DNA from: Torymus aiolomorphi
Taxonomy: Eukaryota > Arthropoda > Insecta > Hymenoptera > Torymidae
Length of the DNA: 64,000 nt
NCBI GenBank assembly: GCA_036365515.1
Contig: CM070874.1
Span: 21,836,709 to 21,900,708 of the forward strand
Reading direction: 5' to 3'
The notes beneath the pieces are model-generated. The model made no database searches and had not been told where the DNA came from. It saw nothing but the letters and a program-made list of their open reading frames with translations. Positions 10,101 to 22,600 of this stretch are shown in pieces; position 1 is the first letter of the stretch, and each line of letters opens with the position of its first letter. Both the position numbers and the translations under genes were made by a program.

Positions 10101-12100
10101 TCACTATTTTATTAAAAAAAATTTTATTCCAAAAATCTTTTTCAAAAGAATCCTAAATTATTCCTTGTATTAATTCACATGAGTGTCCCGGAATATTTCA
10201 TGAAATAATTCATGAAAGGTTTTTGAATAGATATTGAATTATTTTTGTGAATGAATAATTTGTATGCTACTGAAATTATTTCTGAATTATTTAATGATAT
10301 AATTCTGAAAATGAATTCTGAATTGATTTATGTTTTCTTTGAAAAAATCTGTTCGAGGTTCTTTCAGAAAGAATTCGTGTAATTATTTTTTTCACTATTT
10401 TATTAAAAAAGAATTTATTCCAAAAATCTTTTTCAAAAGAATTCTAAATTATTACTTGTATTAATTGACAGGAGTTTTCCGAAAGATTTCATGAAATAAT
10501 TCATGTTGAATTAATTTTGTGAATGATTCATTTGTATCTTTCTGAAAGTATTTCTGAATTATTTAATGATATAATTCTTGAAATGATTTCTTAATTGTTT
10601 TACGTTTTCTTTTAAAAAATCTGTTCGAGGTTCTTTCAGAAAGAATTCGTGTAATTATTTTTTTCCCTATTTTATTAAAAAAAAATTTATTCCAAAAATC
10701 TTTTTCTAAAGAATTCTAAATTATTTCTTGTATTAATTCTCATGAGTTTTCCTGAAGATTTCATGAATAATTCATGAACGGTTTTTGAATAGATATTAAA
10801 TTAATTTTGTGAATGATTCATGTGTATCTTTCTGAAAGTATTTCTGAATTATTTAATGATATAATTCTTGAAATGATTTCTGAATTGTTTTACGTTTTCT
10901 TTCAAAAAATCTTTTCAAGGTTATTTCAGAAAGAATTCGTATAGACATTTTTTTCACTATTTTATTAAAAAAAAATTTTATTCCAAAAATCTTTTGCGAA
11001 AGAATTCTAAATTATTTCTTGTATTAATTCACACGAGTTTCCCGGAAGATTTCATGAAATAATTCATGATCGGTTTTTGAATAGATATTTAATTATTTTT
11101 GTGAACTATTAATTTGTATCTTTCTGAAATAATTTCTGTTTTATTTCATGATATAATTCTTGAAATGATTTCTGAATTGATTTATGTTTTCTTTCAACAA
11201 ATCTTTCCAAGGTTCTTTCAGAAAGAATTCGTGTAGATATTTTTTTCGCTATTTTAATAAAAAAATTCTAATTTTAAAGAAATCTAAATTATTTCTTGTA
11301 TTAATTCACAGGAGTTTTCCGAAAGATTTCATGAAGTAATTCATGTCTAATTAATTTTGTGAATGATTCATTTGTATCTTTCTGAAAGTATTTCTGAATT
11401 ATTTAATGATATAATTCTTGAAATCATTTCTGAATTGTTTTACGTTTACTTTCAAAAAATCTGTTCGACGTTCTTTCAGAAAGAATTCGTGTAATTTTTT
11501 TTCACTATTTTAATAATAAAAAATTTATTCCAAAAATCTTTTTCAAAAGAATTCTAAATTATTTCTTGTATTAATTCTCATAAGTTTCCCGGAAGATTTC
11601 ATGAAATAATTCATGAACGGTTTTTGATTAGATTGTATTTCTGAAATAATTTCTGAATTATTTCAAGATATAATTCTTGAAATGATTTCTGAACTATTTT
11701 TTTTTTCAAAAATCGGTTCAAGGTTATTTCAGAAAGAATTCTTGTAAATATTTTTTCGCTATTTTATTAAAAAAAATCTTATTCAAAAGAATCCTAAATT
11801 ATTTTTTGTATTAATTCACATGAGTTTCTCGGAAGATTTCATAAAATAATTCATGAACGGGTTTTGAATAGATATTGAATTATTTTTGTGAATGATTAAT
11901 TTGTACGCTACTGAAATTATTTCTGAATTATTTAATGATATAATTCTTGAAATGTATTCTGAATTGAGATATGTTTTCTTTCAACAAATCTTTTCAAGGT
12001 TCTTTCAGAAAGAATCCGTGTAGATTATTTTTCGCTATTTTTTTAAAAACAATTTTATTCCAAAAATCTTTTTCAAAAGAATCCTAAATTATTCCTTGTA
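7124..12100. repeat. Diverged satellite flank (about 18 monomers)
   Basis: Monomers of about 270-295 bp, all in the same orientation, with typical landmarks TTGTATTAATTCACATGAG, GATTTCATGAAATAATTCATG, TTTGTATCTTTCTGAAA and TTCAAAAGAATTCTAAATTATT. Neighbours differ from one another by many substitutions and small indels, unlike the core. Types later used in the core are already present: G-like ('TTGACAGGAG', 9,049 and 10,463), H-like (9,322) and I-like ('GCTACTGAAATT', 8,846 and 10,262). It therefore looks like the older pool from which the core units were drawn. Confidence 0.9.
8468..11028. repeat. Older, partly decayed higher-order repeat of five monomers (~1,417 bp)
   Basis: A five-monomer block starting at 8,468 recurs at 9,885: markers such as GAGTGTCCCGGAATATTTC occur at 8,766 and again about 1,416 bp later, and GAATCGTTTTATGTATTC shows the same spacing. 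The second copy is one monomer shorter. Its fourth monomer (from 10,737) begins like the fourth monomer of the first block and ends like the fifth ('ATTAAATTAATTTTGTG'), so one monomer was lost by recombination inside the shared CATGAA region. Confidence 0.75.
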
Positions 12101-12390
12101 TTAAGGGGACAAGCCATGGTTGAACCTGAAAAAAAAGCTATTGTATAAATTCTTTAATAACAAAGCCAATATATAATTTTAAGAGTTCAAACTTTTTTTT
12201 ATTATTATATTATACAATTACCTATAATTTAAGACTACATCATCCAGGTGTTTAAGATTTTGGTCTTGCAGTCCATTAGATTAAGAAACCCTTCTGAATT
12301 AGAAACTGGCATGTCATTGCCGCAGGAAATTTTTTGAACAAAGCAAGGCAGGGGTCTGGTTACTTAGGAGTACCTTTGTAGTTATACCAG

Positions 12391-12562
12391 TTATAGAAAA
12401 TGTGAGCTACTTTTTTTTAAAAGAATTTTTAAAATTGTTTTTTAATGAAAAATCTAATTTTTTTATGTTTTTTTTTATTAAAATTTCAATATTTTTTGTA
12501 ATTTTATTTTATAATTTTTTTTCTAAAGCCTTTTTCAAAAAAGTACCTCACATTTTCTATAA
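12391..12562. repeat. 172-bp inverted-repeat block inside the transposon
   Basis: TTATAGAAAATGTGAGCTAC at 12,391-12,410 is mirrored by GTACCTCACATTTTCTATAA ending at 12,562, with one mismatch in the first 20 bases and poly-T/poly-A extensions inward. The arms are about 26 bp. It could be a small MITE inside the transposon's 3' non-coding region or a terminator-like hairpin. No clear target duplication is visible. Confidence 0.55.
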
Positions 12563-13080
12563 CCAACACAATTTTAAAGATACTCCTAAATTTCCAAACC
12601 TCTAGCTTGCTTTATTTAAAAGAAATCCTGCGGCAAATTCCCTGTAAATACAAAAAACAAGTTATTCAGAAATTCAATTCAAAGTTTTGGTTTTCTATAA
12701 CTTTATATAAGTTTCAAAACTACTTACCAAAAATTTTTTTTTCATTCTGTATGATATACTTTAGTGGAAAAATGAAACAGATGCCAATTAGATGAAAGTA
12801 GTCCTGGCTAAATCATTTTAACTGTTGAATAAACCTATAAAAAAGAATTTCATTAATTCAACAATATTTTTAAATTTTTTAGATTAATACATAAATGTTG
12901 TACTTATTTTTTTTTTCGTACTAGGCTGAAAACATTGTTAGTCATAAATGTTATTGACAGTAAAAATAACCTCAAAATAAATTAATCCTTTTATGAGAGC
13001 CAATAACACACCTGTAAAAAGAAAAAAATTAATAAATATTATATTAGCTATTATCGCATAAAAATAACTTTTTACCTACT

Positions 13081-14826
13081 CTAGTAAGAACCTGGTGCAT
13101 ATGACTCTTCAGGTAAATTCAATTGCAGTCTCCTTCGTTTTCTCCTATTTTCTAAAGTGTTTTCTTCGGCATTCCTCTCAGCATGAAATAATCTGCTGTC
13201 ATTGCTTTTCTGTGCCCACTCAATTGCAGCTACTCCAGGTTTCACATCAAAGGCTTCCATAATATTCAGAAAACCAACTCTTCCATCGTTGAAGCAAGTG
13301 ACAGCAATACAAGCACCTGCTGTGACCACATGTACACCACTGAAGGAGGTCTTGGTTACAATCTTCCAAACTGAATTATTAAAACTTTCATTACTATTTT
13401 GGGTGTAACCGCCTAAACATCTGTGAAGCAGCTCCTGTTCAGAGAGATCTTTGTAAATTGGTTTCAACTGCTCCATAATCACTGCAGGAATACTGTCTTT
13501 ACGATGAAAATCTTTTAGTTTTTGTTGAGCCTTCGCTTTTTGCCACTTGCACCAACTGCTCTGTCCTGGTGGGCATAAATGATGTTGAGGATTCTGGTCT
13601 GTGGAAATCTTGTGGTAGTTCGTAGCCCATGTAGCATTCAGCATTTTTTCTACAGAGTCCGTGTTGTTTCTGATGGCATTACCATAATATGTGGTGAGCT
13701 GATCAATTACTTTTGCTGTTAATCGTCCTTGGCCTCCAATGGTTTTTCCATCGTCTAATAACTTTTTTCCAAAATTTTTCTTTAAATTCCTGAGTCTGGT
13801 TCCCATTCGTTTCTGGACGTGTCCCACACACTCCTTCTTCTCAACTTTAACTTCATCTCCATACGGTTTGGCCTGGCACAAAGCACTGTACACTTTCGAA
13901 TCTCCATCTCCAATGTAATGATGGTATTTTACATTATACTTTTCTTGAGATCTTCTAAACATTTCCACAACTCCATCGACTTCCATCTTTCCAGCACTTC
14001 CTTCATGGTTTGCTGCACATTTATCTTGATGATCACTGAACCAGTCTTCATATTCTTCTGTGTCTTTTCTATTTTCTCACTTTAAACATGCTTTACAAAA
14101 ACTGTTCTTGATAAATATGTCAAGAACTTGTTGAGAACGCAAGCCAATCAAACTTGAAATTCCTTGCAATGAAGAAAATCCTCTTTTTCTCCATGACCCA
14201 TCACCAGATACAGCTAGGCTTTGATTTTCAGCTGGTGTTAATGCTGTTTCCTTTTTGACGGCTTCTTGCATAGAATTTTGTGCTACCTCTTGAGTCACTT
14301 TGCTTAAATCTTCATTGAGATGGTCATAAAAACTATGTGCAACAGGTGGTGGCAAATCCATGATTCCGCAAAAAGTTTGCAATGCAGCATATCCTTGCCC
14401 AATTGCTCTTAGTGCAAGAAGACTGCGTCTGTTGGTTTCATAAGCATTACTTTGAGCTCCAACTTGCTTGCTCGTGCTTATAATTCTTCTCTCTGAACAA
14501 TTTTTGCACATAATGTTAAATTTGGAGTCAAGTCCTCGAATATCTTCTTCTATAATTTTAACTTGTCCTTTACATGTTGCACATACAAGAAATTTCTCCA
14601 GCTGTAAGAACAGAATGTTTATATCTATTATTCTGTTTCTTGTTTGTGACACTTCTACAGATATATCTTTTATTTTCCCTGAAGTTGTACTTCTTTTCCT
14701 TTTGTTCGTGATTTTTTGTTGAACATTCTCTGAATTTTTGTTAAATCCTTTATGTTTTTTTTTTCTTCCAAATTTTCTCTTCTTTCCTGGAGCTCCTGAT
14801 GTTCTATTTCTCTTGTCAGAATCCAT
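13081..14826 (-). CDS. Transposase with Mutator-like transposable-element domain, one in-frame TGA
   Basis: The reading frame starts at the ATG at 14,826 and ends with TAG at 13,081-13,083 (582 codons including the stop), interrupted only by TGA at 14,077-14,079 (codon 250). Residues 1-50 are Lys/Arg-rich, a probable nuclear-localisation and DNA-binding tail. Two CxxC pairs (residues 82-85 and 107-110) form a likely zinc finger. 'AVSGDGSW' (D209), 'HYIGDGDSKVY' (about residue 307) and 'TQNSNESFN' (E480) are the probable acidic catalytic residues. The segment 'ECVGHVQKRMGTRLR' is highly typical of the large metazoan family annotated as Mutator-like transposable-element domain proteins. No frameshift is seen over 1.7 kb, in contrast to every other element in the window. 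The TGA may replace a Trp codon (TGG), as the family often has an aromatic or basic residue there, but that is inference. Confidence 0.85.
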
Positions 14827-15490
14827 AGTGGCTAATATCTAATCCTCTATAATGTTAGTTATTAAAAAACACAAATAAAAGTCACTCACTGAACTCAGTA
14901 AATTAAAAATATTAACAACACTTTGCACAGTGCAGTTAACCTAAAATCGCTGTCTTCTACACTCTCAGTTAAAAGAGTTCTACACAGCACTTTATTTACT
15001 AAAAATTTTTTTTTTTACTGAATAAATTGCATTGAAAAATGCAGATTCAATTATATTCAAAACACTTTTAGTTTAAATCCCAACGACTATGGCGCTGACA
15101 GAACGTAAACAGATGAGATTTTAAACCATCTATATGTATTGTACGTATATACTTTTGTATAAGTAGAGTAAAAGTAAAATACACGAGGTTTATACCTCGA
15201 GTTAAGTTTGCCTACTATGTCAATGTCCATTTACGTTCTAAATTCAGTATTGTATGCTGTGAAGCATAAAATAATATAAGATTAACAATAGTATATCTAA
15301 AATGGATAATTTAAGAAAAATCACTAAATATGCAAAAAAGTGACTTCACGGTTTTAGCTGTATTTTCTAAACGAGATCCAATTTGGAAGTGCGGTTGGAA
15401 GCATAGTATTCAGCGGAAAATTTGCTATCAAAATAGTAGATAAAAACAAAATCGATTTTTCGACCCCCTAACCATGGCTTGTCCCCTTAA

Positions 15491-17133
15491 TTCACATGAG
15501 TTTCCCGGAAGATTTCATGAAATAATTCATGAAAGGTTTTTGAATAGATATGGAATTATTTTTGTGAATGATTAATTTGTATGCTACTGAAATTATTTCT
15601 GAATTATTTAATGATATAATTCTGGAAATGAATTCTGAATTGATTTATGTTTTCTTTGAAAAAATCTGTTGAAGGTTATTTCAGAAACAAATCGTGTAAA
15701 TATTTGTTTCGCTATTTTAATAAAATAAATCTTATTCCAAATAAATCTAAATTATTTTTTGTATTAATTCACAGGAGTTTTCGGAAAGATTTCATGAAAT
15801 AATTCATGTTGAATTAATTTTGTTAATGATTCATTTGTATCTTTCTGAAAGTATTTCTGAATTATTTAACGATATAATTCTTGAAATGATTTCTGAATTG
15901 TTTTACATTTTCTTTCAAAAAATCTATTCGAGGTTCTTTCAGAAAGAATTCGTGTAATTATTTTTTTCACTATTTTATTAAAAAAAAATTTATTCCAAAA
16001 ATCTTTTTCAAAAGAATTCTAAATTATTTCTTGTATTAATTCTCATGAGATTCCCGGAAGATTTCATGAAATAATTCATGAACGGTTTTTGATTAGATAT
16101 TGAATTATTAGGTGAACGATTAATTTGTATCTTTCTGAAATAATTTCTGAATTATTTCATGATATAATTCTTGAAATGATTTCTAAATTATTTTTTTTTT
16201 TTTCAAAAATCGGTTCAAGGTTATTTCAGAAAGAATTCTTGTAAATATTATTTTCCCTATTTTATTAAAAAAAATCTTATTCAAAAGAATTCTAAATTAT
16301 TTTTTGTATTAGTTCACATGAGTTTCTCGGAAGATTTCATGAAATAATTCATGAACGGTTTTCGAATAGATATTGAATTATTTTTGTGAATGAATAATAT
16401 GTATGCTACTGTAATTATTTCTGAATTATTTAATGATATAATTCTGGAAATGTATTCTGAATTGATTTATGTTTTCTTTGAAAAAAATCTGTTCAAGGTT
16501 ATTTAAGAAAGAAATCGTGTAAATATTTTTTTCGCTATTTTAATAAAAAAAATCTTATTCCAAAGAAATCTAAATTATTTCTTGTATTAATTCACAGGAG
16601 TTTTCCGAAAGATTTCATGAAATAATTCATGTTGAATTAATTTTGTGAATGTTTCATTTGTATCTTTCTGAAAGTATTTCTGAATTATTCAATGATATAA
16701 TTCTTGAAATGATTTCTGAATTGTTTTACGTTTTCTTTCAAAAAATCTGTTCGAGGTTCTTTCAGAAAGAATTCGTGTAATTATTTTTTTCACTATTTTA
16801 TTAAAAAAAAATTTATTCCAAAAATCTTTTTCAAAAGAATTCTAAATTATTTCTTGTATTAATTCTCATGAGTTTCCCGGAAGATTTCATGAAATAATTC
16901 ATGAACGGTTTTTGATTAGACATTGAATTATTTTTGTGAACTATTAATTCGTATCTTTCTGAAATTATTTCTGAATTATTTCATGATATAATTCTTGAAA
17001 TGACTTCTGAACTATTTTTTTTTTCAAAAATCGGTTCAAGGTTATTTCAGAAAGAATGCTTGTAAATATTTCTTTCGCTATTTTATTAAAAAAAATCTTA
17101 TTCAAAAGAATTCTAAATTATTTTTTGTATTAG
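15491..17133. repeat. Transitional satellite monomers, including a truncated 11-mer tail
   Basis: After the transposon the interrupted array resumes with an I-like monomer (15,491), followed from 15,768 by five monomers in the order E/G-like, H, I, E, F. This is the same order as the last five monomers of the 11-monomer HOR units in the core, and a 9-mer unit follows directly. The stretch is best read as the truncated left end of the HOR array and is more diverged than copies further in. Confidence 0.75.
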
Positions 17134-19648
17134 TTCACATGAGTTTCTCGGAAGATTTCATGAAATAATTCATGAACGGTTTTCGAATAGATATTGAATT
17201 ATTTTTGTGAATGATTGGTTTGTGTCTTTCTGAAATTATTTCAGAATTATTTAATGAAATAATTCATGAAATGATTTCTGAATCGTTTTTGTATTCATTC
17301 AAAAAATCTTTTCAAAGTTCTTTCAGAAAGAATTCGTATGGATATTTTTTTCACTATTTTATTAAAAAAAATTTTATTCCAAAAATCTTTTGGGAAAGAA
17401 TTCTAAATTATTTCTTGTATTAATTCACATGAGTTTCCTGGAAGATTTCATGAAATAATTCATGAACGATTTTTGAATAGATATTTAATTATTTTTGTGA
17501 ACGATTAATTTGTATCTTTATGAAATAATTTCTGATTTATTTCATGATATAAATCTTGAAATGATTTCTGAATTGATTTATGTTTTCTTTCACCAAATCT
17601 TTTCAAGGTTCTTTCAGAAAGAATTCGTGTAGATATTTTTTTCACTATTGTGTTTTAAAAAATTTTATTCTAAAAATATTTTTCAAAAGAATTCTATATT
17701 ATTTCTTGTATTAATTCACACTAGTTTGGTGGAAGATTTCATAAAATAATTCATGGAAAGTTTTTGAATAGATATTCAATTGTTTTTGTAAAATAATAAA
17801 TTGTATCTTTTTGAAATAATTTCTGAATTATTTCATGATATAATTCTTGAAATGACTTCTGAACTATTTTTTTTTTTCAAAAATCCGTTCAAGGTTATTT
17901 CAGAAAGAATTCTTGTAAATTTTTTTCGCTATTTTATTAAAAAAAATCTTATTCAAAAGAATTCTAAATTATTTTTTGTATTAAATCTCATGAGTTTCTC
18001 GGAAGATTTCATGAAATAATTCATGAACGGTTTTTGAATAGATATTGAATTATTTTTGTGAATGATAGATTTGTATCTTCCTGAAATTATTTCAGAATTA
18101 TTTAATGATATAATTCTTGAACTGATTTCTGAATTGTTTTATGTTTTCATTGAAAAACCTTTTCAGGGTTCTTTCAGAAATAATTCATGAATATATTTTT
18201 TTGGCTATTTTATTAAAAAAAATTTTATTCCAAAAAGGTTTTTCAAAAGAATTCTAAATTATTTCTTGTATTAATTCACAGGAGTTTTCCGAAAGATTTC
18301 ATGAAATAATTCATGTTGAATTAATTTTGTGAATGTTTCATTTGTATCTTTCTGAAAGTATTTCTGAATTATTCAATGACATAATTCTTGAAATGATGTC
18401 TGAATTGTTTTACGTTTTCTTTCAAAAAATCTGTTCGAGGTTCTTTCAGAAAGAATTCGTGTAATTATTTTTTTCACTATTTTATTAAAAAAAATTTATT
18501 CCAAAAATCTTTTTCAAAAGAATTCTAAATTATTTCTTGTATTAATTCTCATGAGTTTCCCGGAAGACTTCATGAAATAATTCATGAACGGTTTTTGATT
18601 AGACATTGAATTATTTTTGTGAACTATTAATTCGTATCTTTCTGAAATTATTTCTGAATTATTTCATGATATAATTCTTGAAATGACTTCTGAACTATTT
18701 TTTTTTTCAAAAATCGGTTCAAGGTTATTTCAAAAAGAATTCTTGTAAATTTTTTTCGCTATTTTATTAAAAAAAATCTTATTCAAAAGAATTCTAAATT
18801 ATTTTTTGTATTAAATCTCATGAGTTTCTCGGAAGATTTCATGAAATAATTCATGAACGGTTTTTGAATAGATATTGAATTATTTTTGTGAATGATAGAT
18901 TTGTATCTTTCTGAAATTATTTCAGAATTATTTAATGATATAATTCTTGAACTGATTTCTGAATTGTTTTATGTTTTCATTGAAAAAATCTTTTCAGGGT
19001 TCTTTCAGAAATAATTCGTGAATATATTTTTTTGGCTATTTTATTAAAAACAATTTTATTCCAAAAAGGTTTTTCAAAAGAATTCTAAATTATTTCTTTT
19101 ATTAATTCACAGGAGTTTTCCGAAAGATTTCATGAAATAATTCATGTTGAATTAATTTTGTGAATGTTTCATTTGTATCTTTCTGAAAGTATTTCTGAAT
19201 TATTCAATGACATAATTCTTGAAATGATTTCTGAATTGTTTTACGTTTTCTTTCAAAAAATCTGTTCGAGGTTCTTTCAGAAAGAATTCGTGTAATTATT
19301 TTTTTCACTATTTTATTAAAAAAAAATTTATTCCAAAAATCTTTTTCAAAAGAATTCTAAATTATTTCTTGTATTAATTCTCATGAGTTTCCCGGAAGAT
19401 TTCATGAAATAATTCATGAACGGTTTTTGATTAGACATTGAATTATTTTTGTGAACTATTAATTCGTATCTTTCTGAAATTATTTCTGAATTATTTCATG
19501 ATATAATTCTTGAAATGACTTCTGAACTATTTTTTTTTTCAAAAATCGGTTCAAGGTTATTTCAGAAAGAATGCTTGTAAATATTTCTTTCGCTATTTTA
19601 TTAAAAAAAATCTTATTCAAAAGAATTCTAAATTATTTTTTATATTAA
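17134..19648. repeat. HOR unit 1: 9-mer (2,515 bp)
   Basis: Order A-B-C-D-E-F-D'-E'-F'. The first half of monomer A is I-like ('TTTTCGAATAG' and an intact ATGAAATAA instead of GATATC), so the left border of the core is itself a recombinant I/A monomer. Monomer C has the 'TTTCATAAAA / CAATTG' variant. Confidence 0.85.
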
Positions 19649-22600
19649 TTCACATGAGTTTCTCGGAAGATTTCATGATATCATTCATGAACGGTTTTTG
19701 AATAGATATTGATTTATTTTTGTGAATGATTGGTTTGTGTCTTTCTGAAATTATTTCAGAATTATTTAATGAAATAATTCATGAAATGATTTCTGAATCG
19801 TTTTTGTATTCATTCAAAAAATCTTTTCAAAGTTCTTTCAGAAAGAATTCGTATGGATATTTTTTTCACTATTTTATTAAAAAAATTTTATTCCAAAAAT
19901 CTTTTGGGAAAGAATTCTAAATTATTTCTTGTATTAATTCACATGAGTTTCCTGGAAGATTTCATGAAATAATTCATGAACGATTTTTGAATAGATATTT
20001 AATTATTTTTGTGAACGATTAATTTGTATCTTTATGAAATAATTTCTGATTTATTTCATGATATAAATCTTGAAATGATTTCTGAATTGATTTATGTTTT
20101 CTTTCACCAAATCTTTTCAAGGTTCTTTCAGAAAGAATTCGTGTAGATATTTTTTTCACTATTGTGTTTTAAAAAATTTTATTCTAAAAATATTTTTCAA
20201 AAGAATTCTATATTATTTCTTGTATTAATTCACACTAGTTTGGTGGAAGATTTCATAAAATAATTCATGGAAAGTTTTTGAATAGATATTCAATAGTTTT
20301 TGTAAAATAATAAATTGTATCTTTTTGAAATAATTTCTGAATTATTTCATGATATAATTCTTGAAATGACTTCTGAACTATTTTTTTTTCAAAAATCCGT
20401 TCAAGGTTATTTCAGAAAGAATTCTTGTAAATTTTTTTCGCTATTTTATTAAAAAAAATCTTATTCAAAAGAATTCTAAATTATTTTTTGTATTAAATCT
20501 CATGAGTTTCTCGGAAGATTTCATGAAATAATTCATGAACGGTTTTTGAATAGATATTGAATTATTTTTGTGAATGATAGATTTGTATCTTCCTGAAATT
20601 ATTTCAGAATTATTTAATGATATAATTCTTGAACTGATTTCTGAATTGTTTTATGTTTTCATTGAAAAAATCTTTTCAGGGTTCTTTCAGAAATAATTCG
20701 TGAATATATTTTTTTGGCTATTTTATTAAAAAAAATTTTATTCCAAAAAGGTTTTTCAAAAGAATTCTAAATTATTTCTTGTATTAATTCACAGGAGTTT
20801 TCCGAAAGATTTCATGAAATAATTCATGTTGAATTAATTTTGTGAATGTTTCATTTGTATCTTTCTGAAAGTATTTCTGAATTATTCAATGACATAATTC
20901 TTGAAATGATTTCTGAATTGTTTTACGTTTTCTTTCAAAAAATCTGTTCGAGGTTCTTTCAGAAAGAATTCGTGTAATTATTTTTTTCACTATTTTATTA
21001 AAAAAAATTTATTCCAAAAATCTTTTTCAAAAGAATTCTAAATTATTTCTTGTATTAATTCTCATGAGTTTCCCGGAAGACTTCATGAAATAATTCATGA
21101 ACGGTTTTTGATTAGACATTGAATTATTTTTGTGAACTATTAATTCGTATCTTTCTGAAATTATTTCTGAATTATTTCATGATATAATTCTTGAAATGAC
21201 TTCTGAACTATTTTTTTTTTCAAAAATCGGTTCAAGGTAATTTGAGAAAGAATTCGTGTAATTATTTTTTTCACTATTTTATTAAAAAAGAATTTATTCC
21301 AAAAATCTTTTTCAAAAGAATTCTAAATTATTACTTGTATTAATTGACAGGAGTTTTCCGAAAGATTTCATGAAATAATTCATGTTGAATTAATTTTGTG
21401 AATGATTCATTTGTATCTTTCTGAAAGTATTTCTGAATTATTTAATGATATAATTCTTGAAATGATTTCTTAATTGTTTTACGTTTTCTTTTAAAAAATC
21501 TGTTCGAGGTTCTTTCAGAAAGAATTCGTGTAATTATTTTTTTCCCTATTTTATTAAAAAAAAATTTATTCCAAAAATCTTTTTCTAAAGAATTCTAAAT
21601 TATTTCTTGTATTAATTCTCATGAGTTTTCCTGAAGATTTCATGAAATAATTCATGAACGGTTTTTGATTAGATATTGAATTATTAGGTGAACGATTAAT
21701 TTGTATCTTTCTGAAATAATTTCTGAATTATTTCATGATATAATTCTTGAAATGATTTCTAAATTATTTTTTTTTTTTTCAAAAATCGGTTCAAGGTTAT
21801 TTCAGAAAGAATTCTTGTAAATATTATTTTCGCTATTTTATTAAAAAAAATCTTATTCAAAAGAATTCTAAATTATTTTTTGTATTAGTTCACATGAGTT
21901 TCTCGGAAGATTTCATGAAATAATTCATGAACGGTTTTCGAATAGATATTGAATTATTTTTGTGAATGAATAATTTGTATGCTACTGTAATTATTTCTGA
22001 ATTATTTAATGATATAATTCTGGAAATGTATTCTGAATTGATTTATGTTTTCTTTGAAAAAAATCTGTTCAAGGTTATTTAAGAAAGAAATCGTGTAAAT
22101 ATTTTTTTCGCTATTTTAATAAAAAAAATCTTATTCCAAAGAAATCTAAATTATTTCTTGTATTAATTCACAGGAGTTTTCCGAAAGATTTCATGAAATA
22201 ATTCATGAACGGTTTTTGAATAGATATTGAATTATTTTTGTGAATGATAGATTTGTATCTTCCTGAAATTATTTCAGAATTATTTAATGATATAATTCTT
22301 GAACTGATTTCTGAATTGTTTTATGTTTTCATTGAAAAAATCTTTTCAGGGTTCTTTCAGAAATAATTCATGAATATATTTTTTTGGCTATTTTATTAAA
22401 AAAAATTTTATTCCAAAAAGGTTTTTCAAAAGAATTCTAAATTATTTCTTGTATTAATTCACAGGAGTTTTCCGAAAGATTTCATGAAATAATTCATGTT
22501 GAATTAATTTTGTGAATGTTTCATTTGTATCTTTCTGAAAGTATTTCTGAATTATTCAATGACATAATTCTTGAAATGATTTCTGAATTGTTTTACGTTT

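Larger units (their letters stand above)
12101..15490 (-). mobile_element. Complete 'Mutator-like domain' DNA transposon with TTAA target duplication
   Basis: The element spans 12,105-15,486 (3,382 bp). Its ends are perfect 17-bp inverted repeats, GGGGACAAGCCATGGTT at the left and the exact complement at the right, flanked by TTAA at 12,101-12,104 and 15,487-15,490. The adjacent satellite consensus at this point is TTGTATTAATTCACATG, with one TTAA, so the four-base duplication is certain. It carries one transposase gene on the minus strand (14,826-13,081). About 980 bp of non-coding DNA lie at the left end and 660 bp at the right. Apart from one in-frame stop in the transposase the element looks structurally intact and therefore fairly recent. 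Confidence 0.9.

Noticed and set aside
14077..14079. TGA as a selenocysteine or programmed readthrough codon in the transposase
   Set aside because: No SECIS-like structure is evident in the 3' region, and no member of this family is known to me to be recoded. A simple nonsense mutation is the more economical reading.
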